A stretch of DNA of 64,000 nt from Ruminococcaceae bacterium UBA3818 (GCA_002369315.1 DFDW01000001.1:80379-144378), one strand, 5' to 3'. Counted from the stretch's first letter, positions 1 through 8,236 are shown. Notes: generated by a model from the letters alone, not told the origin. Made by a program: numbers and translations.

Positions 1-277
1 ACGGCGTTGCCGCAGACATCATCAACGGCAGGATCATGCCAATAACCACAGACGAAATATCCCGCAGATAGGGCTTTTTCCCCTCCAGCAAAAGGCAGAC
101 AACATCGCTTACCACTGCCGCCGCCACGGAAAACAGCCCCATCATCAGCGCGCGGAAGCCATAAAAGTAAAACGCCATAAAATACAGTGGAAGCAGCGCG
201 ATGACCACGTCCATCATAAAAGTAAAAGCGGAATCGCGATTTCGCACATACGGCGCTTTTTGTTCGTATTGCAGCAT
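1..277 (-). CDS. RnfD-like membrane subunit (3' part cut off by window edge)
   Basis: About 92 N-terminal residues are visible, beginning MLQYEQKAPYVRNRDS and continuing into at least three hydrophobic segments (about residues 19-40, 42-62 and 74-92). The N-terminus (a short polar stretch with APYVR, then membrane helices) is what RnfD/NqrB family proteins show. These proteins carry covalent flavin and help couple electron flow to ion pumping. An AGGAGG site lies 10 nt before the ATG, inside the last codons of the RnfC-like gene, and the two genes are 2 nt apart, so they are co-transcribed. The C-terminus and the flavinylation Thr cannot be checked because the gene leaves the window. Assignment rests on the N-terminus plus neighbour. 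Confidence 0.72.
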   Translation of the reverse strand, partial: MLQYEQKAPYVRNRDSAFTFMMDVVIALLPLYFMAFYFYGFRALMMGLFSVAAAVVSDVVCLLLEGKKPYLRDISSVVIGMILPLMMSAATP

Positions 278-279
278 GA

Positions 280-1347
280 TCAGTCAGCCTCCTTTGCAAC
301 AGGTCGGCGGCGTTCTATCTCAGCCCGGGCCGTTTTGATATTGTCGGCAATATCGACTTTTGCCGGGCAGACGTAAGAACAGGTCCCGCAGCCAATGCAT
401 CGGTGCATATCGTAAAACGCCAATTCTTCCAGTTTACCCAGTTCAATATACCGGTTGATGTAAAACGGGGTCAGGCTCTCCGGACACACCTCCACACAGC
501 GTCCGCAGCCGATGCACTGATACCGCCGCTTCTTTTCTTCATCCCGCAAAGCCAAAACGGCGCGGGACATGGTCCCCACCGGGTAGCTGTCAGGGTCTTC
601 GCAGACCGTGCCGGTCATGCTGCCGCCGATGACCACATATCCCGGATCTTCCGCCAGGCCGCACCGCTCAAAAAGCTGAGTCGGTGTCATACCGATGGAA
701 ACCTCCAGATTCATCGGATTTACCACGCAATCCCCCGCTACCGTGACAAAGCAGGTGGACTGTAAGCGGTGCTCATACACCGCACGATATAAATGAATCA
801 GACTGCAAACGCCGACCAGCATGGCGAAGCCGTCTTTATCAAAAGTATCCATCGTTCGAATTTCCGCCGGATACCTCCCGTGGATCCGCCTGATTTCCAC
901 GCCGTTGATATCTTTGGGAATTTTGGTTTTCAGATCCATGTCATTCAAATTTTTATAAACCGCGAAATAGATCTTGGGATTTCCCACCGCTTTGGCCGCC
1001 AGGCGGAGTCCTTCCGCCGCTTCTGTCGGCAAAAAAAGCATCGGGTTCATCTGGCTGGACACATATGGCTCGTCGTCAATCGCGTCCCCGACCACGACCT
1101 GGATTCCCATTTGACGGGCTTTTTCCAATTTTTCATGTAAAAGCACGCCGTCTCGCTCGTCAACAATACGGGCCAATCGCGCGATTTCAATAATCTGCTC
1201 GCCCGCAAGCGCCGCCCCATCGCACGGGAAATCGCTTTCAAACAGCATTCCTGCATAATTGGCGTTAAAAAAGGTACGCAATTTTCGGCGAAGAGCCGGT
1301 TCTTTGCGCTGTTCCAAAATGATTCCGCGGGTAAAAAATCCTGCCAC
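280..1347 (-). CDS. Short RnfC-like 4Fe-4S dicluster protein
   Basis: A soluble protein of about 355-367 residues with two CIGCG-type 4Fe-4S motifs near the C-terminus (CIGCGRCVEVCP and CIGCGTCSYVCP), followed by a short charged tail. The central part resembles the flavin/NADH-binding and SLBB-like portion of RnfC, the peripheral subunit that takes electrons from NADH or ferredoxin. It is shorter than the usual RnfC of roughly 440 residues and lacks the usual glycine-rich N-terminal region. Starts are ambiguous: a GTG at 1383 has AAAGG only 2 nt away, while the GTG at 1347 has AAAGGGTG at good distance and is preferred. It is followed 2 nt later by an RnfD-like gene. RnfG, E, A and B would lie outside the window if present. 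Confidence 0.75.
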   Translation of the reverse strand: MAGFFTRGIILEQRKEPALRRKLRTFFNANYAGMLFESDFPCDGAALAGEQIIEIARLARIVDERDGVLLHEKLEKARQMGIQVVVGDAIDDEPYVSSQMNPMLFLPTEAAEGLRLAAKAVGNPKIYFAVYKNLNDMDLKTKIPKDINGVEIRRIHGRYPAEIRTMDTFDKDGFAMLVGVCSLIHLYRAVYEHRLQSTCFVTVAGDCVVNPMNLEVSIGMTPTQLFERCGLAEDPGYVVIGGSMTGTVCEDPDSYPVGTMSRAVLALRDEEKKRRYQCIGCGRCVEVCPESLTPFYINRYIELGKLEELAFYDMHRCIGCGTCSYVCPAKVDIADNIKTARAEIERRRPVAKEAD

Positions 1348-1416
1348 CCACTTCACCCTTTCTATCTTTTGATTGGAAAACACGTTCCTTTTCTGTCATC
1401 CGTCAAAAAACGTTCC

Positions 1417-2106
1417 TCATTGCTTTGCAATTTTGTTTTCCTGGCCTTGTGCCGCTGCGGCGCTTTGCAGAATCGAATCGATGGCGTCCTGCCGGTCCAC
1501 GGCGCCGAACACCGCTGACCCGGCCACCAGCACATCCGCGCCCGCAGCAGCAGCCGTTCGGGCTGTAACCGCATCGATTCCGCCATCCACCTGAATCCAG
1601 AGCGTGGAATGATTGGCGCTCACCCAGCTGCGGAGATACTCCACCTTGGGCATCATCTGTCCCATGAACTTCTGTCCGCCGAAACCGGGTTCAACCGTCA
1701 TGACCAAAGCCATGTCCAACTGCGGCAGGAAGGGATCCAATACCGAAATATCCGTTCCCGGCTTCACGGCCATTCCCACTCTAAGGCCCAGTCCTCGAAT
1801 CGCATCAATGGTCTTTTGCGCGTCTGAGTCCGATTCGTAATGGAAAGTAATCATATCCGCGCCCGCCTTGGCGAAAGACGGGATGTAAGTCAACGGATCA
1901 CTGATCATCAGATGGACGTCAAACATCAGCTGCGTTCTGGGACGCAGCGAAGAGATAACGCAAGCGCCAAACGAGATGTTCGGCACGAAATGTCCATCCA
2001 TGACGTCGATATGAAGCATATGCGCGCCGCCGGCTTCCACATCGGAAACATCCCTTTCCAGCTGCGAAAAGTCCGCCGAAAGAATGGAAGGTGAAATCTG
2101 TACCAT
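1417..2106 (-). CDS. rpe: Ribulose-phosphate 3-epimerase
   Basis: Interconverts ribulose 5-phosphate and xylulose 5-phosphate in the pentose phosphate pathway. The 229-residue protein has the family hallmarks in order: SPSILSADF at the N-terminus, the metal-binding HIDVMDGHFVPN, DVHLM, the HYES segment, MTVEPGFGGQKF, and QVDGGID near the C-terminus. The ATG at 2106 is chosen over an upstream in-frame ATG because it follows GGGGGAT and matches the family N-terminus. The Rnf-like pair follows on the same strand after a gap of about 70 nt. Confidence 0.96.
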   Translation of the reverse strand: MVQISPSILSADFSQLERDVSDVEAGGAHMLHIDVMDGHFVPNISFGACVISSLRPRTQLMFDVHLMISDPLTYIPSFAKAGADMITFHYESDSDAQKTIDAIRGLGLRVGMAVKPGTDISVLDPFLPQLDMALVMTVEPGFGGQKFMGQMMPKVEYLRSWVSANHSTLWIQVDGGIDAVTARTAAAAGADVLVAGSAVFGAVDRQDAIDSILQSAAAAQGQENKIAKQ

Positions 2107-2251
2107 ATAAAATCCCCCTGCAACAAGCCCGCAGGCTCTCAAAATGGGTATCCAAGCGAAGCGTCTGGGAGCACGGCGCCGCAGTCCTTTTCCCTTGAAC
2201 GCAAGGCATAATACGGATATATTTTAAATCATCTGTCGGAAAACGTCAAAT

Positions 2252-2302
2252 AAAACCGGCTTCTTTTTACAATTTGGTCATATTGACCTGGAGCCGGCTT
2301 TA
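2252..2302. repeat. Nested inverted repeats between divergent genes
   Basis: An outer 12-bp imperfect stem (AAAACCGGCTTC against GGAGCCGGCTTT) encloses a perfect inner palindrome GGTCA-TAT-TGACC at 2276-2288. It sits between rpe (minus) and the aldo/keto reductase gene (plus), about 35 bp upstream of the latter's -35 box. On the minus strand the outer stem is followed by TTTTATTT, so it could be a leader attenuator for rpe. The inner palindrome also looks like a protein-binding site. Role not established. Confidence 0.4.
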
Positions 2303-2336
2303 TGTGCTATTTTGTTTGTATCAGCATGTCCGCTGT

Positions 2337-2365
2337 TTGCAAATCGGCTGTTTTGCTGTTATAAT
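2337..2365 (+). promoter_or_regulatory. Sigma-A-type promoter of the aldo/keto reductase gene
   Basis: TTGCAA (2337-2342), 17-nt spacer, TATAAT (2360-2365). Transcription would begin near 2372, too close for a start codon at 2377 to carry an upstream ribosome site, which supports the ATG at 2419. Confidence 0.7.
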
Positions 2366-2418
2366 CGTTTTAAACCGTGCGCGCAAAACACTTCATTCGG
2401 AAAGGACTGGTAAAAGAT

Positions 2419-3537
2419 ATGAAACATAATCTGTTGGAAAAATTGGGCGTCAGCATCCCTCAGCTGGGACTCGGCTGCATGCGGCTTCCCACTGACGGAG
2501 ATACCATCGATTACGCCCACGCGCAAAAAATCGTTGACTACGCCATGGCCAACGGCGTTAATTATTTTGATACCGCCTATATGTATCACACTGGGGAATC
2601 CCAGTATTTTCTCGGCAAGGCGCTGGCCAAGTATCCCCGCGACAGCTATTTTCTGACCAATAAGCTGCCGATTTGGTATTGCAAAGAGCCTGCCGATATG
2701 GAAAAGATTTTTCAAGATCAGCTGCAGCGCTGCCGGACCAGCTATTTTGATTTTTATTTTATGCACTCCATGAACGATGAGCACTGGAAAATGGCAAAAG
2801 ATCTGGGCTTGGTCGACTTCATGAAGCAGAAAAAGGCAGAAGGCTCCGCCAAGGCGATCGGCTTTTCTTTCCACGGCAACCTGCCTTTGCTGGAGGAAAT
2901 GGTAGAAGCCGCCGACTGGGATTTTGTCCAGCTGCAATTAAACTATCTGGATTGGGATAAGCAGAACGCCAAAGCGTTTTATGAAGTGCTGGAGAAAAAA
3001 GGCATTCCCTGCTTCGTCATGGAACCGGTTCGCGGCGGGTATCTCGCCACTTTGACTCCCAGCACCCAGGAAGTATTCAAAAAAGCCGCTCCGGACCGCT
3101 CCATGGTTTCCTGGGCATATCAGTGGCTTTTGTCCAAGCCCAACGTCAAGGTGGTTTTGAGCGGCGCATCTTCGCTGGAACAGTTTGTGGAAAACGTTTC
3201 CCTATTTAACACCTTGCCCCCCTTGTCCGAAAAAGAATCCGCCGTCATCGACGACGCGCTCAGAGAGCTCAACGCCATTCCAACCGTCCCCTGCACCGGC
3301 TGCCGTTACTGCATGGATTGTCCCGCCGGCGTGGATATTCCCGCCGTGTTCGCAGCCTATAACTATCGTGCCAGCCACCATACGACGGCTCAGGTCCGTA
3401 AAAAATACGAAGAGATCCCTGCCGGAGCGCGGGCAGACGCCTGTGTTTCCTGCCGTGCCTGCTGCAACAAGTGTCCCCAGTCTATTGACATTCCTGCAGA
3501 ACTGGCCCGCGTCAAAGAGGAAATTTACGCCAAATAA
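2419..3537 (+). CDS. Aldo/keto reductase with C-terminal Fe-S domain
   Basis: A 372-residue cytoplasmic oxidoreductase. Residues 1-280 form the aldo/keto reductase barrel: GLGCMRLPT, the catalytic-type DTAYMYH with Tyr and Asp, and YFMHSMN. The C-terminal 100 residues carry ferredoxin-like clusters, CTGCRYCMDCPAGVDIP and CVSCRACCNKCPQSIDIP. This fusion is common in anaerobes, where it is annotated as an oxidoreductase of unknown substrate. The start at 2419 (MKHNLLEKLG) fits the promoter position; AAAGGA lies 12 nt upstream. It appears monocistronic, ended by a GC-rich hairpin at 3553-3578. Confidence 0.9.
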   Translation: MKHNLLEKLGVSIPQLGLGCMRLPTDGDTIDYAHAQKIVDYAMANGVNYFDTAYMYHTGESQYFLGKALAKYPRDSYFLTNKLPIWYCKEPADMEKIFQDQLQRCRTSYFDFYFMHSMNDEHWKMAKDLGLVDFMKQKKAEGSAKAIGFSFHGNLPLLEEMVEAADWDFVQLQLNYLDWDKQNAKAFYEVLEKKGIPCFVMEPVRGGYLATLTPSTQEVFKKAAPDRSMVSWAYQWLLSKPNVKVVLSGASSLEQFVENVSLFNTLPPLSEKESAVIDDALRELNAIPTVPCTGCRYCMDCPAGVDIPAVFAAYNYRASHHTTAQVRKKYEEIPAGARADACVSCRACCNKCPQSIDIPAELARVKEEIYAK

Positions 3538-3552
3538 AACCCGGATGCAACC

Positions 3553-3578
3553 GTGCCGCGCCGAAACAGGCGCGGCAC
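3553..3578 (+). terminator. GC-rich hairpin after the aldo/keto reductase gene
   Basis: GTGCCGCGCC and GCGCGGCAC form a strong stem around a 7-nt loop 16 nt after the stop codon. There is no clear T-run after it, so termination is inferred. The stretch 3579-3764 between it and the next terminator shows no gene I can support. Confidence 0.45.
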
Positions 3579-3764
3579 GCTGCTATTGAATGCGCCGCTT
3601 TGGTCTTTCCGGCTACTCAGGGACCTTTGAGAGGCCACCGGAAAAACTGGCCGCGCTTGCGTTTTGCATGGTAACCGGGGCCTTCTTCATTTTATGGTTT
3701 CCTTTTGTCTGGTGCTACTGAAAAGGATCCCCCCGCTTTGGGTGTCAACAACAGGATGGAAACC

Positions 3765-3806
3765 AAAACCCCTTTCGGAATGTTTTCCGAAAGGGGTTTT
3801 TTGTTT
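3765..3806. terminator. Bidirectional intrinsic terminator
   Basis: AAAACCCCTTTCGGA and TCCGAAAGGGGTTTT form a 15-bp stem with a short loop; A-tracts and T-tracts flank both sides. It serves the minus-strand Xre regulator whose stop is at 3808 and can also act on the plus strand. Confidence 0.85.
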
Positions 3807-3807
3807 T

Positions 3808-4149
3808 CTATTTCTCTTCGCTCATATATTTTCGAAACGCCGTTTTTGTCGCCTTTACAATATCTTTGATCACGCGAATCTGCTGTGCAGTGCAGCCATT
3901 TAACATTTCTTCGATCTCTGCTCTTGAAGAATCCTCGCCCTTCTGCCCAGACGACAGCAAATCGTCAGCACGCACGTTCAGACTGTCCGCTATAGCGACA
4001 AAAACAGGCAGGCTCAATTTGGTATTTCCCGTCTCAATGTGGCTCATGTGTGTAACCGAAACACCCACACGTTCTGCCAACTGTTCCTGAGAAATCCCCT
4101 GCGCTTTCCTGTATTTCCGGATTCTCTGTCCGATTTGGTAGTAGTCCAC
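3808..4149 (-). CDS. Xre-family transcriptional regulator
   Basis: A 113-residue protein with a canonical N-terminal helix-turn-helix at about residues 6-60 (QGISQEQLAERVGVSVTHMSHIETG), followed by an acidic linker and a helical tail (EEMLNGCTAQQIRVIKDIVKA) likely to dimerise. The start is GTG at 4149 with only a weak upstream site. It is divergent from the small membrane protein gene at 4208, with about 58 nt between, so it may regulate that gene and itself. No ligand can be inferred. Confidence 0.85.
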   Translation of the reverse strand: MDYYQIGQRIRKYRKAQGISQEQLAERVGVSVTHMSHIETGNTKLSLPVFVAIADSLNVRADDLLSSGQKGEDSSRAEIEEMLNGCTAQQIRVIKDIVKATKTAFRKYMSEEK

Positions 4150-4207
4150 TTGAAATCACGTCCATATTTTTATGCTTATACAGTTAAATTATGAGAAGCG
4201 TGTAGAC

Positions 4208-4585
4208 ATGACAAAAAAGAAAAAGAGCCTTCCCTTGCTGATATCCTGGATTCTCGGCCTGGCATACGCCATCTATCTGGTCGCTTATTTCGTCAACGCA
4301 ATCGGCACAAGCGCTGACGCAGCACAGGCGCTTGGAGCCGGTATCGCCACTGCTATGGTCACACCGCATATGATTTTTGTTTTCCTGGCGGTCATCTTCA
4401 ATATTCTCGGCTGGGCCGGCAACATCCGCTGGTCCGCTCTCTGCGGAGCCATATTATACGCGGTGGCATTGTTTCTCCCCTATTTTATGTTTGTCGTTGT
4501 GGAAATGATTCTCTCTTTTGTGGGATTCGCAAAAATGAAAAAAAGCCCGGCACCTGTGCCGGAACAAAATGCTTCCGGTCAATAA
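4208..4585 (+). CDS. Small polytopic membrane protein, function unknown
   Basis: About 125 residues: a Lys-rich start (MTKKKKS), then four hydrophobic segments (about residues 8-30, 45-65, 70-90 and 92-110), and a short polar Pro/Gln-rich tail. I do not recognise the family beyond a generic four-helix membrane protein. The ATG at 4208 is chosen over an in-frame upstream ATG (4172) because the latter overlaps the divergent promoter region; the ribosome site is weak. A strong terminator follows directly. Divergent placement beside an Xre regulator suggests regulatory pairing. Confidence 0.6.
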   Translation: MTKKKKSLPLLISWILGLAYAIYLVAYFVNAIGTSADAAQALGAGIATAMVTPHMIFVFLAVIFNILGWAGNIRWSALCGAILYAVALFLPYFMFVVVEMILSFVGFAKMKKSPAPVPEQNASGQ

Positions 4586-4589
4586 AAAA

Positions 4590-4625
4590 GAAAAGGCCTC
4601 GGTCAGAACCGAGGTCTTTTCTTTT
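4590..4625. terminator. Intrinsic terminator between convergent genes
   Basis: CCTCGGT and ACCGAGG stem with CAGA loop, extended by AAAAG/CTTTT pairing, T-rich on both strands. It separates the plus-strand membrane gene from the convergent rhomboid-like gene. Confidence 0.85.
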
Positions 4626-5299
4626 TACCAATACCGGTTTTGATTGTTCTTCATTTCCCGGCGAAAATTGCGCTGCTGGCGGCCGTATTTCTTTTTATTC
4701 TTGATAAACCGAATCAAATCGCCGCCGAAAAACAGGAAGAAATTGATCAAGGAAGCGATAATAGCCACTCGGGTGGCCCAGTCTCCGAAAATCAGCTGGA
4801 TCGCGAATAAAATCCAATCCACATATGCCAGATACTTCATCTTGATCGGCAAAAAGAAAAACAAAAGCACTTCATGATCCGGGAACAGAAACGCAAACGC
4901 CAAAAACAAAGAGAGGTTTAAATAGGTGCTGGTGCCATAACCGGTGAAAAACGCCGCGATGATCGCTCCGATGACCCCCATAAGATAGTACAGATTGAAT
5001 CGGAACGTGCCCCATACGTTCTCCAGCGTGCTGCCCAAAAAGTAGTAGAAATACAAAAAGAAAAACAATGAAATAATGGAGGTCGTCGGCGGCACAAAAA
5101 TAAACGTGATAAACCGCCAAAATTGCCCGTGGACCGCTAGCTTGGTATACAAAGCCAAATATCCGCTGAGGCTGATTCCCTGCACGGAGAAGAGGACATC
5201 CCCAATAAACACCGCCGCAACGGTAATCACAATGTACAGCATCAGATTCGGAATCCCCAGACGGCCAAATTTACGTTCCAGTTTATCCAGCCAGCTCAT
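4625..5299 (-). CDS. Rhomboid-like membrane protein without catalytic dyad
   Basis: A membrane protein of 224 residues with about six hydrophobic segments and a basic, Gln/Asn/Arg-rich C-terminal tail (KNKKKYGRQQ). The order of segments and the motif WRFITFIF, then NLYYLMGVIGAI, resemble rhomboid/derlin-like proteins. The region where active rhomboids carry GxSG reads GTST, and the last helix has Asn rather than a catalytic His. I therefore read it as a pseudoprotease or derlin-like protein. The ATG at 5299 follows GAGG at 7 nt; an upstream in-frame start at 5353 has no such support. An extended -10 (TGCTATAAT, near 5466-5474 on the minus strand) may be its promoter. Confidence 0.7.
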   Translation of the reverse strand: MSWLDKLERKFGRLGIPNLMLYIVITVAAVFIGDVLFSVQGISLSGYLALYTKLAVHGQFWRFITFIFVPPTTSIISLFFFLYFYYFLGSTLENVWGTFRFNLYYLMGVIGAIIAAFFTGYGTSTYLNLSLFLAFAFLFPDHEVLLFFFLPIKMKYLAYVDWILFAIQLIFGDWATRVAIIASLINFFLFFGGDLIRFIKNKKKYGRQQRNFRREMKNNQNRYW

Positions 5300-5559
5300 C
5301 AAAAACCCTCGCAATCTTTTTCGGCAGATTCTTTCCGCCTCAATTTCTTCCATCTTTTCATATCAGATGGTGTGTTAAAAACAATGCCGCTGAGAAAAAG
5401 AGAAAAGCCATTTAAAAACATTGATATAACCCGAAAGTACAACGGTACTTTTTTCCGTTTTTGTTATTATAGCATAGTTTTGGCAAAAATAACATTTCTA
5501 TTCTGTGAATTTTAATCGGAATGTTTTTCAATAAAAAAATATTGAAAAACAATTATAAT
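5300..5559. other. AT-rich intergenic region between divergent genes
   Basis: Holds the probable extended -10 promoter of the minus-strand rhomboid-like gene (TGCTATAAT complement at 5466-5474) and, beyond 5559, the promoter of the DUF2975 operon. I see no additional gene here. Confidence 0.5.
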
Positions 5560-5591
5560 TTATTGACAAACAATAATTTTTCTGATATTCT
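5560..5591 (+). promoter_or_regulatory. Promoter and putative operator of the DUF2975/HTH/DUF4173 operon
   Basis: TTGACA (5563-5568), 17-nt spacer, TATTCT (5586-5591). A perfect inverted repeat TTATTG-ACAAA-CAATAA (5560-5576) overlaps the -35 box, an arrangement expected for repressor control, plausibly by the small HTH protein encoded second in the operon. Confidence 0.7.
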
Positions 5592-5619
5592 GTAAAAAAA
5601 CAAGCAAAGGAGAATCGAC

Positions 5620-6081
5620 ATGAAAATCCGTGTTGTCGGCCAAGGGGGCCTGAGCTCTTTTCTGGAAAAATTCTGCTGGGTCCTCTTTTGTGTCGGGATT
5701 GCTCTGACAGCCACCCTTCCCTGGATTTTGGACTATTACGGCAAACTTTTCTGGAACGATTTGGGTACGGACTATATCCGTATTCTGATTGTCCTGTACC
5801 CCTCCGCCCTGATGGCTTTAACGGTTGTTTGGCAGCTGCGGAGAATCCTGGCCTCCGTTAATCGGGGCACTCCTTTTTCGCTGACAAACGCACGGCGGGT
5901 AAAGATCGTTTCTGTCTGCTGTTGCGTTGTAGGGATCCTTTTTTTGATCGGCATTGTGCCATCGTTGCTGGCGCCCCTTTTGGGATTGGCCTTTTTGTTT
6001 TTCTCCGCGTTGGCGCTGGTCCTTTCCGAACTGGTCAAACAGGCTGTTGTTTATAAAGAAGAAAATGATTTAACCATTTAG
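5620..6081 (+). CDS. DUF2975 family membrane protein
   Basis: 153 residues with four hydrophobic segments (about 18-37, 50-70, 90-110, 115-140). The segment pattern, including LRRILASVNRGTPFS between helices 2 and 3, matches DUF2975 proteins. In Firmicutes these are typically encoded directly before a YozG-like HTH regulator, as here. AAAGGAG precedes the ATG. Function unknown; likely a membrane partner or sensor for the downstream regulator. First gene of a three-gene operon. Confidence 0.85.
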   Translation: MKIRVVGQGGLSSFLEKFCWVLFCVGIALTATLPWILDYYGKLFWNDLGTDYIRILIVLYPSALMALTVVWQLRRILASVNRGTPFSLTNARRVKIVSVCCCVVGILFLIGIVPSLLAPLLGLAFLFFSALALVLSELVKQAVVYKEENDLTI

Positions 6082-6092
6082 GAGGTGTCACT

Positions 6093-6320
6093 GTGCCGAT
6101 CATCGTAAACCTGGACGTGGTTATGGCGCGGCGAAAAATCTCCGCTTCCCAGCTGGCCGACGAGGTGGGAATCACACCGGCCAACCTGTCCATTTTAAAA
6201 AACAACAAAGCAAAAGCCGTCCGTTTTTCCACGCTTGAGTCGCTGTGTCGTGTACTGCAGTGCCAACCTGCCGATTTGCTGGAATACCGAGAAGACTCTG
6301 AACAAAAGGAGGAAGATTGA
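6093..6320 (+). CDS. YozG-like HTH (Cro/C1) regulator
   Basis: A 75-residue single-domain DNA-binding protein: MPIIVNLDVVMARRKISASQLADEVG, then the recognition helix ITPANLSILKNNKAKAVRF, and a third-helix region ending CQPADLLEY. It starts with GTG after AGGAGGTG and overlaps the next gene at the TGA/ATG junction, so translation is coupled. The inverted repeat over the operon's -35 box is a likely autoregulatory site. Confidence 0.9.
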   Translation: MPIIVNLDVVMARRKISASQLADEVGITPANLSILKNNKAKAVRFSTLESLCRVLQCQPADLLEYREDSEQKEED

Positions 6321-8236
6321 TGAGCCAGAAACCGCTGGGAAATAACGCCTCTTCGAAACCGCCGGCCTATATTCCGCCGGTCAGGCGCCCCGGCCAGATC
6401 CCACCGCTGTATCAGCCTCCTATCGATTCATTAAAAAGCGCTGTCGCAGAATCGGAACCCGCTGTTTCCGGCGGTCCCGCAGATATTCCTCCCTCCGCTC
6501 AGCCGCCGGAGCCTCCCGCTGAGCAAGCGACAGTCGACGCCTCATCTCCCTGTGCGGTGCCGCATTCCGCTGCTTTTCCTTCGCCAGATGCTCCTGCGTC
6601 TCATAACGCGGCAGGTCCCGGTACCGAACATCCCGAACCAGCCAGCCAGGGCGGGAGCGTTCCTCCTCCGCCCGGCTATTACCGGCCGGTTCCGCGCAGG
6701 CAGCGGGCAGATTATCAATATCTGTCCAAACGCAGTTTTACGTTCAAAGGTTCGGCAGCGGTGCTGTTTTCCCTTTTATTCTGCATCTGCTTCACCGAGA
6801 TGGTGCTGTGGGGTAATTTGGGCCTGTCGGTATTGATTTTGGCCATAGCTTATTGTCTTTTTTCATTTTGGTATTTCCGGGAGTCCGACTGTCCCTTCCC
6901 TCCCGTGGCGATGCTGATTTTCATTCCCATCGCCGTTCTGGCATGCGGCCTTTGCCTGTCAGTAAACAGCGCTACCTCTTTTATCACCTTCCCTTTTCTG
7001 ATTTGTCTGGCCGCGCTCCAAACAGCTTTGTTAAGCGGTATGCAATACCGCTCTCTTTTCTCCTGGGAGACATTCGGCGCGCTGTGGACCCGATTGGTTG
7101 ACGGGCCCCTTTCTTTTTTGGATTTTCCGTTTCTTGTCATGATGGGACGCGGAAAGGAAAAAAAGAAATCCAAAAGCCTGTGGAAAATTTTCCTTGGTCT
7201 TTTGTGCGCTTTACCGGTGGTAATCCTGCTGCTTGGCTTGTTCGCCAAAGCCGATGCCGTTTTCCGCACCGGCTTGCAAACCTTTCTGCGATGGCTTCGG
7301 GTCGACTGGTCACGTCTGGCTGCGGATCTTCTCATCGGTTTTGTGGGAAGTATCTTTTTGGCCGCCGTTCTGCTGTACTGCCGCGGCGCACTTCCCAGAA
7401 AGGTCCAGCCCGCCCGGCGCCGGCGCTTTGTGGATCCGTTGTTTTCCATCCCTTTTCTGGGGATCGTCGATCTTTCGGTAATGGCTTTTACCATCGTTCA
7501 ATTCGCCTATCTGTTTGGCGGCCAGAAAGGCAGCCTGCCCAGCGGATATACCTATTCCGAATATGCCCGGCAAGGCTTTTTTGAGTTGGCTACCGCTTTG
7601 TTTCTGGTTTTTTCCATCGCATTGTTTTTCATGGCTCTCAGCAAAACAGAACACGCCCGCCTCCATCTGGCGGTTCGATTGGAACTTCTGTTTCTGAGTT
7701 TGGGCGGCGGTGTTATCCTTGTCTCGGCGGTCAAGCGTATGCTGCTGTATGTCAGTGTTTACGGCATGAGCGTAAAACGGGGTTTGACTTTATGGTTCAT
7801 GATAACAGCGGGGATTTGCTTCCTGTTTTTGGCCGCCCGCTGCCTGATCCGCCGGTTCCCGCTGGCCAAATGCGCCGGGATCACCGTTATCACCATGATA
7901 TGCCTGCTCTCCCTGTTCCCCATGGACGGCTTCGTCGCCCGTTACAATGTCAACGCTTACCTGTCAGGACACACTGAGACACAGGTGGATTACTGGTATC
8001 TGGAAGAACGATCTGTCTCCGCGCTTCCCGCCATGGTGGACTTGTATCTGCATGAGCCCTCCGATGAACTGGAAGAGGCAATCAACAATCAAATCCGGAA
8101 AAACGACTGCCGCCACCCGATATGGGGATGGACAGTGGACCAAATCAGCATTCGAAAAAGCATTGACATATTCCGGCAAACGGCTGAAGGCGCCTCTTCT
8201 TCCCCAACCCCCAGTGGAAGCAACTCGCGGATTTGA
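6320..8236 (+). CDS. DUF4173 family polytopic membrane protein
   Basis: About 638 residues. Residues 1-135 are a Pro/Ala-rich, low-complexity cytoplasmic stretch; then come roughly 10-12 membrane helices with the DUF4173-type order of motifs, and a final extracytoplasmic tail (VDYWYLEERSVSALP) with Ser/Thr-Pro-rich end. ATG at 6320 is preferred over the TTG at 6317 because AGGAGG is 7 nt before it. Overlap with the HTH gene (stop TGA shares a base with the ATG) marks one operon. Such DUF4173/DUF4153 proteins are often found with DUF2975 and HTH genes; function unknown. Confidence 0.85.
   Translation: MSQKPLGNNASSKPPAYIPPVRRPGQIPPLYQPPIDSLKSAVAESEPAVSGGPADIPPSAQPPEPPAEQATVDASSPCAVPHSAAFPSPDAPASHNAAGPGTEHPEPASQGGSVPPPPGYYRPVPRRQRADYQYLSKRSFTFKGSAAVLFSLLFCICFTEMVLWGNLGLSVLILAIAYCLFSFWYFRESDCPFPPVAMLIFIPIAVLACGLCLSVNSATSFITFPFLICLAALQTALLSGMQYRSLFSWETFGALWTRLVDGPLSFLDFPFLVMMGRGKEKKKSKSLWKIFLGLLCALPVVILLLGLFAKADAVFRTGLQTFLRWLRVDWSRLAADLLIGFVGSIFLAAVLLYCRGALPRKVQPARRRRFVDPLFSIPFLGIVDLSVMAFTIVQFAYLFGGQKGSLPSGYTYSEYARQGFFELATALFLVFSIALFFMALSKTEHARLHLAVRLELLFLSLGGGVILVSAVKRMLLYVSVYGMSVKRGLTLWFMITAGICFLFLAARCLIRRFPLAKCAGITVITMICLLSLFPMDGFVARYNVNAYLSGHTETQVDYWYLEERSVSALPAMVDLYLHEPSDELEEAINNQIRKNDCRHPIWGWTVDQISIRKSIDIFRQTAEGASSSPTPSGSNSRI

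Noticed and set aside
6850..7494. Minus-strand 214-residue basic reading frame inside the DUF4173 gene
   Set aside because: Arg/Lys-rich translation of the opposite strand of a membrane protein; no start signals.
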